From Cladobotryum mycophilum (taxonomy: Eukaryota > Ascomycota > Sordariomycetes > Hypocreales > Hypocreaceae), in NCBI GenBank assembly GCA_036429605.1, contig JAVFKD010000016.1, forward strand, positions 744,001 through 808,000: a stretch of DNA of 64,000 bases, given 5' to 3'. The translations under genes were made by a program, and so were the position numbers. Every line of letters starts with the position of its first letter. Positions within the stretch are counted from its first letter, which is position 1. Under the pieces are notes generated by a model, which did no database searches, was not told the origin of the DNA, and saw only the letters and a program-made list of their open reading frames with translations. Below, one piece after another: positions 1 through 9,474 of this stretch.

Positions 1-560
1 TTCGCCGCAGGTACGAGGTCGGCATGAAACTCTTTTCTTCCTTCTTTCACATGAAGATGTTGACACGTGGACATGTGGAAGGGAAGGGGGTTTAGATACC
101 CCATGATATGAGATGAAGAACGAAAGACTTAAACTATAGAGAGAGAAAACTAGAGCAATAGGAAAAGAAAAACAAAGCGAAATAAACCATACAAAATTCA
201 GAGAAACAAGACAAGGTAACAGGAACCGAGAGAAACATTAGAAAGTACAGAACAGACAAAGCCCGATTACATTCCCTCAGTGGGCCGTGTAGTTTCATCT
301 CCCAACTCGCTCAAACAGCTCAAACCGTTCATGATCCCGCTTCTCGGCGCATTCAGCTACCACCATATATCCTCCTCCTCCTCCTATCTGGCTTCCTAAG
401 AGAGTAGACACCCCATACAGGGAGGACACGCCAGTTAATAGGCCAAGACGATAGGGCGGGAAATCATTTCAACACACCCCCCCCTTTGGACGCCGGGTTT
501 GCTGTTCCGTAGAGGTGGGATGGCAACGTAAGAAAGCTTGCCGCCCCCTTGCAGCCTTGC
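1..560. other. Non-coding, downstream of small-protein cluster
   Basis: I see no supportable gene. The stretch holds an eight-C run at 477-484 and a short CCT-rich tract near 370-385. Its right edge is the stop of the first small membrane protein gene, so part is probably that gene's 3' UTR. Confidence 0.5.
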
Positions 561-1022
561 TCATTTTGGGGGACAACAAGTGCCAAACTTGGCATAGATG
601 AATATGGCGATGTAAAAACCTATAAGGAACATCGCGCCAAGCGAGAACAGCATGACGACATGGTGAGCCGACCGCTTATGCCTCGCCCTGGGGTCCTTTG
701 CCTTCCGCACGGCGTCCTCCAATTCCCCGACGTCCCTGAACTCGGCGCAGTCCGAGGACGTCCCGTTGCATATCCTGATGGGGGAGCCGGCCTGGATCTT
801 GCCCTTGAGCTTCTGAAGGTCGTCGTACGTGGCGCTGACGTTGACCGGTATCGAGGCCGGGGGGATGGGCGCGTCTAGGTATCTGACGTTCTGGGGGACG
901 GGCACCAGAGCTCCTGTTTGGCCGACGAGGGATAGGAAAGTGACGAAGTAGAAGAAGGAGAAGATGGAGACGAGGAAAAAGGAGAAGGAGAAGGTGACCA
1001 ACTTTACTATGGAAAACCGCAT
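561..1022 (-). CDS. Small single-pass secretory-pathway protein, paralogue A
   Basis: Encodes 153 residues starting at the ATG read from 1022. A longer open frame continues upstream but would fuse this gene to its neighbour, so this start is preferred because it opens directly into a hydrophobic, Phe-rich signal segment (residues about 5-38). A short extracytoplasmic region with N-glycosylation sequons (NVS, NGT) and two cysteines (the RICN and DCAEF positions) follows. A second hydrophobic helix covers about residues 121-145 and the tail ends GTCCPPK. It is the most diverged of three tandem paralogues on this strand, sharing the order signal, Pro-x-Asn-x-Ser/Thr, Cys pair, membrane helix, Cys-rich end. 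I do not recognise the family and assign no function. One exon, no intron seen. Confidence 0.7.
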   Translation of the reverse strand: MRFSIVKLVTFSFSFFLVSIFSFFYFVTFLSLVGQTGALVPVPQNVRYLDAPIPPASIPVNVSATYDDLQKLKGKIQAGSPIRICNGTSSDCAEFRDVGELEDAVRKAKDPRARHKRSAHHVVMLFSLGAMFLIGFYIAIFIYAKFGTCCPPK

Positions 1023-1195
1023 CGTGAAAAGAAATGTTTGTTTCGTGGAAATAGATTTGGGAAATCCCCCTTTCTTTTCTTTTTTCTGTGCTGATTTCTT
1101 TTTTTGGTAAAGGTGTGGTTTTTGTTTGATGATGGATAACCGCAGGAGGAAGGGTGATGGTGATGGTGGTGGAGGTGGTGTATCTTGTTTTTTTT

Positions 1196-1618
1196 TCAAC
1201 ACTTGCATACACCTCCCTTTATCGCCACGCCTATACCGATCCATATAAACGCCAGCAGCCACGCGATGGACCAGTGGTAGGGTCCGGGTATATGGCTCTG
1301 CCTCGTCCTTTTTGGGTTTCCGTAGCCGCTCTCCTCCAGCTCCGTGGCGTTCTTGAACCTGACGCAGGTGGACTTCCCCTGGGGGCAGACGGCAAAGGAC
1401 GTGTTGGCGGGGAGAATGTGCTTGATCTCCTCGTACCCTTGGCTCGTGAGGTTGACCGGTATGTAGACGCCCGGCGGGCCGGAGTATTTCAGCCTGGTGA
1501 GGCTCAGGGGGATGGGCATCAAGCCGTTTGCTGGGCTGACGAGGAACAAGAGGGAGAAGAGGGAGGAGAAGAAGAAGAAGGAGAAAAAGAAAGAAGAGGG
1601 CGCAATGGTAGATTTCAT
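1196..1618 (-). CDS. Small single-pass secretory-pathway protein, paralogue B
   Basis: Encodes 140 residues in one exon. Residues 1-32 form a strongly hydrophobic signal segment with long Phe stretches, ending near SPANG. The luminal or extracellular part holds N-glycosylation sequons NLT, NTS and NAT, the block LPANTSF shared exactly with paralogue C, a cysteine pair (AVCP and STCVRF) and FKNATELE. A linker rich in basic residues leads to a membrane helix (about residues 115-133) and a C-terminal GGVCKC. The predicted form is type I membrane, or secreted if the tail is processed. The terminal CxC on the presumed cytosolic side could be a lipidation or metal site, which is inference. Family not recognised. 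Tail-to-head with A (173 bp) and C (170 bp). Confidence 0.75.
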   Translation of the reverse strand: MKSTIAPSSFFFSFFFFSSLFSLLFLVSPANGLMPIPLSLTRLKYSGPPGVYIPVNLTSQGYEEIKHILPANTSFAVCPQGKSTCVRFKNATELEESGYGNPKRTRQSHIPGPYHWSIAWLLAFIWIGIGVAIKGGVCKC

Positions 1619-1654
1619 CTTGGAGTTGTAGGTAGATTCTGTGAATCTTTCGTG

Positions 1655-1674
1655 GTGTGTGTGTGTGTGTGTGT
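1655..1674. repeat. (GT)n microsatellite between paralogues B and C
   Basis: Ten GT units in the 170-bp spacer, followed by GATGGT-type trinucleotide-like repeats up to about 1720. Simple repeats in both spacers of the cluster could have helped unequal exchange, which is inference. Confidence 0.8.
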
Positions 1675-1788
1675 ATGTGATGGTAATGGTGATGGTGATA
1701 GTGATGATGATGAGGGGGAAGGGGGAGGGGGAGGAGTTTGTTGAAAATAAGACTCAAGAATGTTTTTTTTTGTGTTTTGCCCTGTGGT

Positions 1789-2189
1789 TTAACAGGTACA
1801 TTTACCACCCCTTATCCCAAAAGCGAACCCCAGCCACACAATCGCAAAGATCAACCCAAACACCAAGTTCTGATAGTAGTAAAGGGGTATCTCCCCCTCT
1901 TCCTCGTCCTCGCGGCCCAGAACGGGCTGCTCTCTAGCTCCGTGGCGTTCTTGAACTCGACGCAGGCCGACCCGTTGCTGGGGCAGAAGACAAACGACGT
2001 GTTGGCCGGCAGGTGTTGCTTCATGTCCTGGTAGGCTTCGTACGTCATGTTGATGGGCACGAAGCCTGGCGGGGCGGCGAGGGGTCCCTTTTTGGGCATG
2101 TGCAGGGTCATGGGTATGAGGCCTCTTGCTTGGTCGATGAGGGCCAGGAAAGCGAGGATGAAGAGGGAGGACGCGATGGCGAACTTCAT
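1789..2189 (-). CDS. Small single-pass secretory-pathway protein, paralogue C (one apparent frameshift)
   Basis: Reads as a signal segment (MKFAIASSLFILAFLALI), a Pro-rich start, PINMT, the LPANTSF block, a cysteine pair (VFCP, SACVEF) and FKNATELE, all aligned with paralogue B. The frame then runs into a premature end. The expected membrane helix and C-terminal GGKCTC lie in the next frame down to the stop at 1789. The two halves join if the five-C run at 1893-1897 (five G on the coding strand) had one more base, giving 133 residues that align with B through the helix. No GT-AG intron of sensible size can do this. The frameshift is therefore either a homopolymer sequencing error (favoured, since other genes here show the same) or a true pseudogenising deletion. 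Function unknown. Confidence 0.65.
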
Positions 2190-3056
2190 CTTGAAAAAGA
2201 AAAGGGTGTTGAGGGGATTTGTTGCTTGATGATGACAATATCAGGGGGTTAGCAGAGAAAAAGAAATCCTCCGGAAGTAAATGAATATGGTGAGAGTTTC
2301 ATCTTTCAACTTCTCGGGATTCAACTCATTTTTATCTCCCAGTGCCACCTTTCTCGGATCGTGATCTATCAAGTCCATGACCAGTTCATCCAAACTACAC
2401 GCAAACCGATGTACTCGAACCCAAATGATGGAGTAGCGGCGGCGTGTCTGGCAAGGTCCTCACCGAATGCACTGCCATCTTCCCCTTTAGCTAAAGCTTG
2501 GATCGTACGTACGTGTTCCAAGGCTCATGTCCAACTACCTTCAAGAGTCATGCTCATCATGTTAGCACCATGTATGACTTCAAGGCCATGGCTCACCCAC
2601 ATATATGACATCAAGGGTCCATGCTTGCCCAGTAGGTCCTGGTAGTGCGGTAGTATATTTTTGTTTACAAAACCTTGCATCAAAACCCAAGGGGCTGCCT
2701 AATCTGGGTGGCCTGGGTGGCGGTAGTTACTTTGCCGTTATAACAAAATCGACAACAGAGCGTCACCCTCCCTACCCAAATGATGCAACACGTATTCACG
2801 CCGAGAAAGATGGTAGGAGTAGACCAATGCCTTTTGCATGTCTTCAGATCCAATTGCTGTTCTCAGAAACTATCGCTGATGAACATTAAAACCTTGTTTG
2901 GTGGTGGATGCCACGTAAGTGAAATGCTCGCTATGTGTGTAATGCCCCTCTCAACATCATCACTCTTTTCGCACTTTTTCCTAATATCTCTTGTTGACCA
3001 AATTCATATTATTTGACCCCCAAAACGCCGTCGCAGCCTTAATCGGACGCCTCTTC
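2190..3056. other. Non-coding spacer
   Basis: Upstream of the small-protein cluster and downstream of the ORM gene. Only short open frames without recognisable content. The first 100-150 bp probably contain the promoter of paralogue C. Confidence 0.5.
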
Positions 3057-3802
3057 CTATTCATCCGGAATCCCCGAGAAGAGACCGAATCGCATTCGGT
3101 GGCTCTATATGGTCATGTTGGTTAGCTTTCTATCCTGCCGGGGTACCGGGGTGGGGCAGCGGTCACTCACGAATGGTAGCTTGGGAACAACGACAGCCAG
3201 CGTGGCTAGAAAGTTGATGACAAAGTATGTAGAGTCGTAGTGGGTATAATGGGTGCTGATGAGGAAGAGTACAATGGGGACGCTCAAGAGAAATTTCTTG
3301 GTGGGCGTGTACTGAGCACCATTATCAATCTGCTCCCACATGTTGAGGTTGTCAAAGGCACCGCTGTTGAACTCGAAGGGAACGCCGCGGACGTAGTGGA
3401 ACATGATGTAGGAGCCAATCATGTATGTCATGTTGGTGAGCGTCCAGGAAATTTCTTGGGAGGAACCGGGAATGATGTCGTAAAAGATCTTGAGCAATAG
3501 AATGATGACGCCGTGAACGGCCCAGGCTCCTGCGACGAACATGTGTCAGATCAAAAGCCCAAGTGTGTCACATGCCTCTCTCCCTCTCTCTCTATTGCAT
3601 TGATTGCCTACGCCTTGCGGCCGAGATGGAAAGAATGTATATGTGTGTATGAATGAATACCTTTTGCGTTCGTCCAGTTGGCATTCAGGTTTGGCAGCGC
3701 GGCCTGGTCGCTGATTTGCTCGAGGGTCTCGGGGGGCTCATGGTAGACCTGGAGAATACTGCTAGATCTTCTCCGGCGGCCACCAGCGTTGCGGTCGGAC
3801 AT
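3057..3802 (-). CDS. ORM1: ORM/ORMDL family regulator of serine palmitoyltransferase
   Basis: Orm proteins sit in the ER membrane and inhibit serine palmitoyltransferase, the first enzyme of sphingolipid synthesis. In yeast their phosphorylation relieves this. Three exons are inferred: 3802-3661, 3529-3171 and 3104-3057. Introns are 3660-3530 (GTATTC...GCAG) and 3170-3105 (GTGAGT...ATAG with a CTAAC branch site). The product is 182 residues. Family hallmarks are the basic-serine stretch RRRRSSS (residues 9-15, the kind of site phosphorylated in yeast Orm), LPNLNANWTNAKG, the membrane-spanning core from AWAVHG to VVVPKLP, and the ending PFSHRMRFG, which becomes visible only with the second intron. 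The start MSDRN is chosen because upstream residues are low-complexity Ser/Thr/Pro. Upstream in-frame ATGs exist as far as 4018. Confidence 0.93.
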
Positions 3803-5515
3803 GTCGAGGAACTGGCGCGCAGGCTTGGAACCTGGGTAGGACGTCGAAGGTAAGGGTGAGGTTGAGGTTGAGGTTGAGGATGGAGGAAGACTGGAGGTCG
3901 GCGGCATAGTACCCAATAGGTAAGCTAGGAAGAGGTAGGAAAGATGGGAAAGATACGTCGTAAAAGTATCAAGTAGGAGTCGGTGGTGAAATCTCCACTC
4001 CAGAGTCAAAGCAACCACTCCCGTGATGGTACTTTCGTACGTACGTTGTCTTTAATCAATCACGGGGTAACTCCTTAGCTACGCAGCTGGCAACAACGCA
4101 GCAGGAACCGGAACCTCAGTAACCGAACTCGGGAAGTGCACCGTTGAATCGGGGCGGGAAAGGAGGTTCTGGAGTACCTCAATCTTACTGCCGTTTCAGG
4201 AGCACGAGGCGGTAGCTTGGTTGCTCGGATACTGCGATAACCTCGACATTGGGGTGAATCGAGCTGTTATGCACCTACCCATGCATGGACCCTTAAAACA
4301 CAGCCTCGGTGAGAATTTATTGACAGGTAGTGTGAGAGTTACGATGGCTTTGAAGATGAAGTGACATTGTGCAAGCATGTACTGTTATTCCCTTTCTTTG
4401 CACTATTTCACAGTGAATAGCTTTCTACTTTATTTTGTTTTGATTTATTTTTATTACGCAGCTATAGTAACAATGCTCTCCGCAGTGACATACATGCTTG
4501 TACGTAGTGCAAACAGTTCAATGTGTCTCAGTGAACTAGCCACTGTAGGATTCGGTGAATCTAGGACATCCTGATGCATTGCTAGTCGGGCCTTGCTGCT
4601 GTGGAGACTCGTGAAAGGGGCATCAATTCACTGCTGCATATGGTTTGCAGTTCCCTCGATAATGCAATCATGAGTATGAGAAAATCAGCTTGGTAATAGA
4701 ATATAAGTTACTTGTACGTATAGAAGGGGGATGCATAGCCTTGTCTTATGCTCCCTTAATTTGGATAAACTGCCCGATTCATTACCCTTTTGAGGCGCAG
4801 CTGCGGATAGCCTACTAATCCAAAATTCCCAGTAGCGAATACGATGAAATATTGCAAGTTGAATCAGGGTGCAGTATCGTGAATTGCCTAACTCTGTTTG
4901 CTTGAATCCGGTTCTGCTACGCCATGCTCTTTTCATTTTTGGTGTCTTGCAAGATTCTCTTGTAGCTGTCGAGGTGGCGAGAAAATGTTACTGCACATAC
5001 GGTTGAGCATTATCAACGGCTAACCATCGGGTCAAACTCGCCTGTGGATCTGTGCCTGCTAGCCTTGCAGCACCTCGGCGCTGATTCGCCCAACCCGTGC
5101 TATCCCTGCTGCCCGATAGGGACAATCATCATTTTGCATCAAAGAAAATATTATTGTACGACCTGTTCTCACCGTGCAAGGTGAATATCCTTCACCGATC
5201 CGGATAAAATTGGTCTATAACAACGCGCAGAGCACCGTATCATCAAGTGCAGCCTCCCTGACCTACTTGCTGCCCTTGGCTTTCTCGAAAGGGCTTCAAG
5301 GGATTGCGACACTCGTTGGCCACAGGTTGGTTGCGCGGTAACTGGTTTTGAGACTCGAGTCTCACCCGCCATATCACTTGGGAGACTTTGTACAAGACTC
5401 GGAGATATAAAGACTGACTGGTTTCATCTAATATCATGCCAATGATTCATGATTGAGCTACGCTGTTAATCCTTCACCCAAATTTCACACCTCACGTCTG
5501 GTTGGCAGACACACA
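3803..5515. other. Non-coding spacer between divergent ORM and AIR-like genes
   Basis: The two flanking genes diverge, so this 1.7 kb should contain both promoters. The open frames present are short and lack recognisable domains. I see no tRNA or repeat. Confidence 0.5.
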
Positions 5516-7365
5516 ATGGCCTCGGAAGAGCCAAACCCGGGAGGGTTCATCAGCATATCGAGTAGCGAGGATGAAGCTCCACCACCAAAGAAGAAGAGAA
5601 CGCTTCAGGTTGACGATGCTTCGTTGACAAATCCTGCGGATGATTCCTTGACAAACCGCTCTAAGCGCGCGAGAGTAAGCTCATCTGCAGGTAGTATCTC
5701 GGATGCAAAGGGCTCGGAAGAGGGCGAAATCAACGAAAATGAGGGCGAGCTTGATGACGCCGAAGGCCGGACGTCGGTTGAAGGTGGTGGTGAGAAGAAT
5801 TCGGAAGGTGTCTTTCTTCCCCAAGATCCTCCTCTCTATGACAATGATTCAGTCACCTTTCAACTCCCAGTCTTTTCTCAGAAGCGGGAAGGCTCATGGT
5901 TCACGAGGTTCAAAGGCTGGGTCCAAGTCTTTTACTCCAGCAATTCCCAGCACGCCGCGTTGTTGACACCAGCTCTAGTGAGCGCTGCTTACACACGGTA
6001 CATTGATAGCCACAGCGGGCTGAAACAGAGCAAAAAGCGTGGCGCAAAACAAGCAGCGGCGAAACTGGATGAAACTGGGGCATTGGCAAGTTTCCTGCGG
6101 AATCTGCAATCTTCTGGCGAATTTCAACAGCACGGAGACGTTGCAATCAGGCCTGACAGTCAGTCAAATCCCCCTGCCGAGTCGGCTGAGGCTGGCCAAG
6201 AGTCTGGCAGTGGTGGCAAGAATTCATCCGACCAACCCGTTGCGACTCTTGGCAGTGTATATGTTGTCGATGGTGTTAAGCAAGAGAACCCAAACACCCA
6301 AGATCCCGCCGCATCATCACAAAGCAACGGCCCAGACGGACCAACAATGGCTCACAAGGAGGGTGTACCTACTGGAGATGATGCCCTTGCCCAGCAACGC
6401 CGGTACTTTCCATCCGCCAGCGATCCAACCAACATGTGTCTGCTTTGTAGCCGAGAAGGACACATCGCAACGGGCTGCACACGGTCCCTCTGTAGTTTCT
6501 GCGGTAAAGATGACCACTGGAGCTTTGCTTGCTCTACTATTCCGACAAGATGTGGTAAATGCAAACAGCTCGGCCATGCCTCCAAGGGATGCGTTGAAAA
6601 GCTGGCGTTGACTAAAGATGAGGGGCTGAGTTGCCTGTACTGCAAGGCACGGGATCATCTAGAGAACCAGTGCACACAAGCTTGGCGGTCTTTCCAACCA
6701 GAGGCCGGTCTCATCAAAACTGTTGTCAGCCTTCCCCCTCCTGCGCCATTTGTGGAGATGAACAGCACTACTCGGCTGACTGCCAACAACGTCCATCTCA
6801 ATCTCAGCCTGGTAACCCGACGTGGTCACTAGAAAATCAGCAGAGATATATTGACGTGGACTGCAATCTAGTTGCAATTGAAGAATCACATAGTCGGCTC
6901 AGCAAAGTGAAGGCAAATCGCCCTTCGGACTTGAAAATCCGCGGACAAGCCTCCCGCACTCACATACATTATTCTGAGAGCGAGGATTCCGAGTTGGAAT
7001 TCTTGGGTCAACGACCAGCAGCCAACAAAGCAAGGATCGGGCAGATTAGGGTCTCTAGCAATATTCAGATGCCGAATGGAAAGCAACAGCCTCCCCTCCC
7101 TCCCGGTCCGCCTCCTCCGACATTGCCCAGATATCCTCCTCCACCGGGAGTGTCACGAAATGGGTTTTCGCAAACATCAGCCCCACCTCCATCGCTTCCC
7201 TCCAAGCCCCCTGCATCCACACGGAACTACCAGAACGTACCACCGCCCCCTCCACCCACCAATGATTTCCGTGGCGGGTTTGGCAGGGGGCGAGGGGGTT
7301 CGCGAGGACGTGGTGGACGGGGAGGAGGTCGGGGTGGGCCACGAGGAAGGGGTCGGGGGAAATAG
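5516..7365 (+). CDS. AIR1/AIR2-like zinc-knuckle protein (TRAMP complex type), with RGG tail and one apparent frameshift
   Basis: Air1/2 are the RNA-binding subunits of the nuclear TRAMP polyadenylation complex, which marks aberrant RNAs for exosome decay. The N-terminal third is acidic, with a basic PPPKKKRT nuclear-signal-like patch. Five C-x2-C-x4-H-x4-C knuckles follow, beginning at MCLLC, LCSFC, RCGKC, SCLYC and SCAIC. The first four are in the 5516 frame and the fifth is in the next frame. One extra C in the run 6734-6738 joins them and gives 616 residues ending in a Pro-rich region and an Arg-Gly-Gly tail. No GT-AG intron restores the frame. The start MASEEP is chosen; an in-frame ATG exists at 5453. 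The RGG tail is longer than I expect for yeast Air proteins and may add RNA binding. Confidence 0.85.
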
Positions 7366-9474
7366 ATTTGGACTGGTACAAAGCACACTCTAGGGAACTT
7401 TTTTTTTTTGAGAACGGACCATGGACAAGTTGACTGGGTAGGTTGAACAGGACGAATCAATTGTGTACTACGCTTGACTTGTGATACCCGCACACACCAG
7501 GGTTTGCTACAATTGTGGGCTTCACTCGCTCACAGGAACATCATTTTGAAACTAGGACATGGCGCAGCTTGTGGTTACAATATATAGCATACCCTCAACG
7601 TATATATAGAGGGACGACTTATAGCTAATAGAGGAGGCACTGACGATGATATTGTAAGCCAATAGATGAAGAGCTAGTGAACATACCGGGCCATTTACTC
7701 CTCTGTAGAAATGAGGATATGGAAACGATGGAGATGATCATTTAGGATGCAGACTGAACGAGAACTTTGTACTACTCGCATATGTAGGCTGCCATATTCA
7801 TGCTCTACCATACTGGTTGCATGCGTGCATATGTATAAGCCCTCTATAATGGTAGCACCCGAATAGCTCTTAGTCGTTTTGAGAAGAGTTGAGCCAAAAC
7901 AATCAGCCAGTCGTGTCGCGCCATGATGGAAACTCTTGTCCCTTTTCTAGCGAGCCATCGCGCGATTCGTCGACCAAAAGATGCAACGCTAGGAGCCGGG
8001 GCGAGAAAGAGATAAACATTGTTTCAACGCGCTACTGTCACCATCACCACCCCCGCTGTCGAATTACATGGCTGTTAGGCCGCTCGGGGCTTTCTGCCCG
8101 GGTTTTGAACATGGCTTGCTGGATGCTTCGTGACTGGCTGGTGTGAAAAGAAGATAGTTTTTAACCTTAACCGAGGACGATGGAGGCCAATGATCTTGGT
8201 GAAGTAGACTCGTGATGGGGAGGGTGAACATGATTTAACTCTTGGAACGCGACTTTTTTGTTGATGAGAGAGAGCATCTATATCAGGTTTCTATTATGAC
8301 TTGTTTACAAAGTATGCTAGAAGGAAATGTCTTTCTCTTTAACAGATGACATTTTCGCTACTCCGGAAAAAAAGAGAAAGAAAAAGAAGAAGAGACTCTT
8401 TTCTTTTTTTGAAAAGTTTCATGTAGCATTATTCAATATCATCGCTAAAGAAACATAAAAGAAACATGGAAGCTCTAATACAGACTGAAGCATCGCGCTT
8501 ACATGCTCGCCTGTCAAAATCTTCAAGGCGTTTTTTTCGCTCGCGTGTCGTTTTTGCGCGAAACCCGCGTTGCATGTCATGGCCCCTGATTGGCTAAACA
8601 CCATCAAAGACATCTTGCCCCGCGTCAAAGCCGCTATCGCCTATCGATAACAGACCGCATGTGCCGTGCCCCACGCCCACGCCAGCCATACGTCCCAAGC
8701 CTGGCATCTCATCCTACTGGCTGCAGGACCTTTTTCAGACCATCAAGACTTTCCGGTGCGGGAGCATGCAGGTCGTTTGACCAACGAGAGCCAATCGACG
8801 GGCGCGCTCATCGCCCACCCCCTGACGCGTTCGCGATGTTTTGTCGATTGGGGGGAGGAGGGGGTTGTGTTCGTTCGTGTGCCTGCGTCTGAACCTTGGT
8901 GACTCACGAACCAGTGGATTGGAAGTTTAGCTGCATTGACGATGCATCAAGGTTGCATGACAATGGGGGGTAAGAAGAGGAGGGTAAGAAGGGGAGGGTA
9001 CATGCGAAATGCAAGAGTTTGAGTTTCTGGAGGGCTGGGTGGAACTAGAGGAGCTTTTGTCCAAGATGGGAGAACCAACGGCTGATCAGCCAGGACACCG
9101 GGGAAGCGAGGCTGCTTGGATATATACCATCTTGTCCAAGACGGTGGCCGGTTCTTGCGACCTCAGCTTCCTCATCTGTCATTGAACCAAAAACAGTCAT
9201 CTTGTGCTCTCAAAAACCGAAATCTTCACTTTTGACGACTTTCCTGTATTGGAAATCCCAATTGCATATTATCAACTCGTTGATACTACATTCCTCTTAC
9301 ATACTATACTCTCTTCATCTAAACAGCTTCCCCATCTTATACCAAAACTTGCTGCGCTGGGCTAGAGTTTCAGTCCAGTATCAGCAGTGTCCTTGAAAAC
9401 TTCTCGAAACAAAACTCCAAACCTCTTTAAGTTGTTGAGGGGGGGATTTCCACCCTTTGCGATATGAGACGGAT
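7366..9474. other. Non-coding spacer, 2.1 kb
   Basis: 3' region of the AIR-like gene and 5' region of the F-box-like gene. Purine- and pyrimidine-rich patches occur (for example around 8360-8410). Open frames up to 100 codons are present but show no domain or membrane pattern, and I do not call them. Confidence 0.5.

Noticed and set aside
561..1808. 415-codon open frame on the minus strand
   Set aside because: It reads through the spacer and part of paralogue B in another frame before reaching paralogue A. His-, Pro- and Leu-repeat translation of microsatellites shows that the upstream two thirds is not coding.
6661..6740. Intron to explain the AIR-like frame break
   Set aside because: GT-AG pairs available are about 40 bp or shorter and do not give the required phase. 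One base in the C run does.
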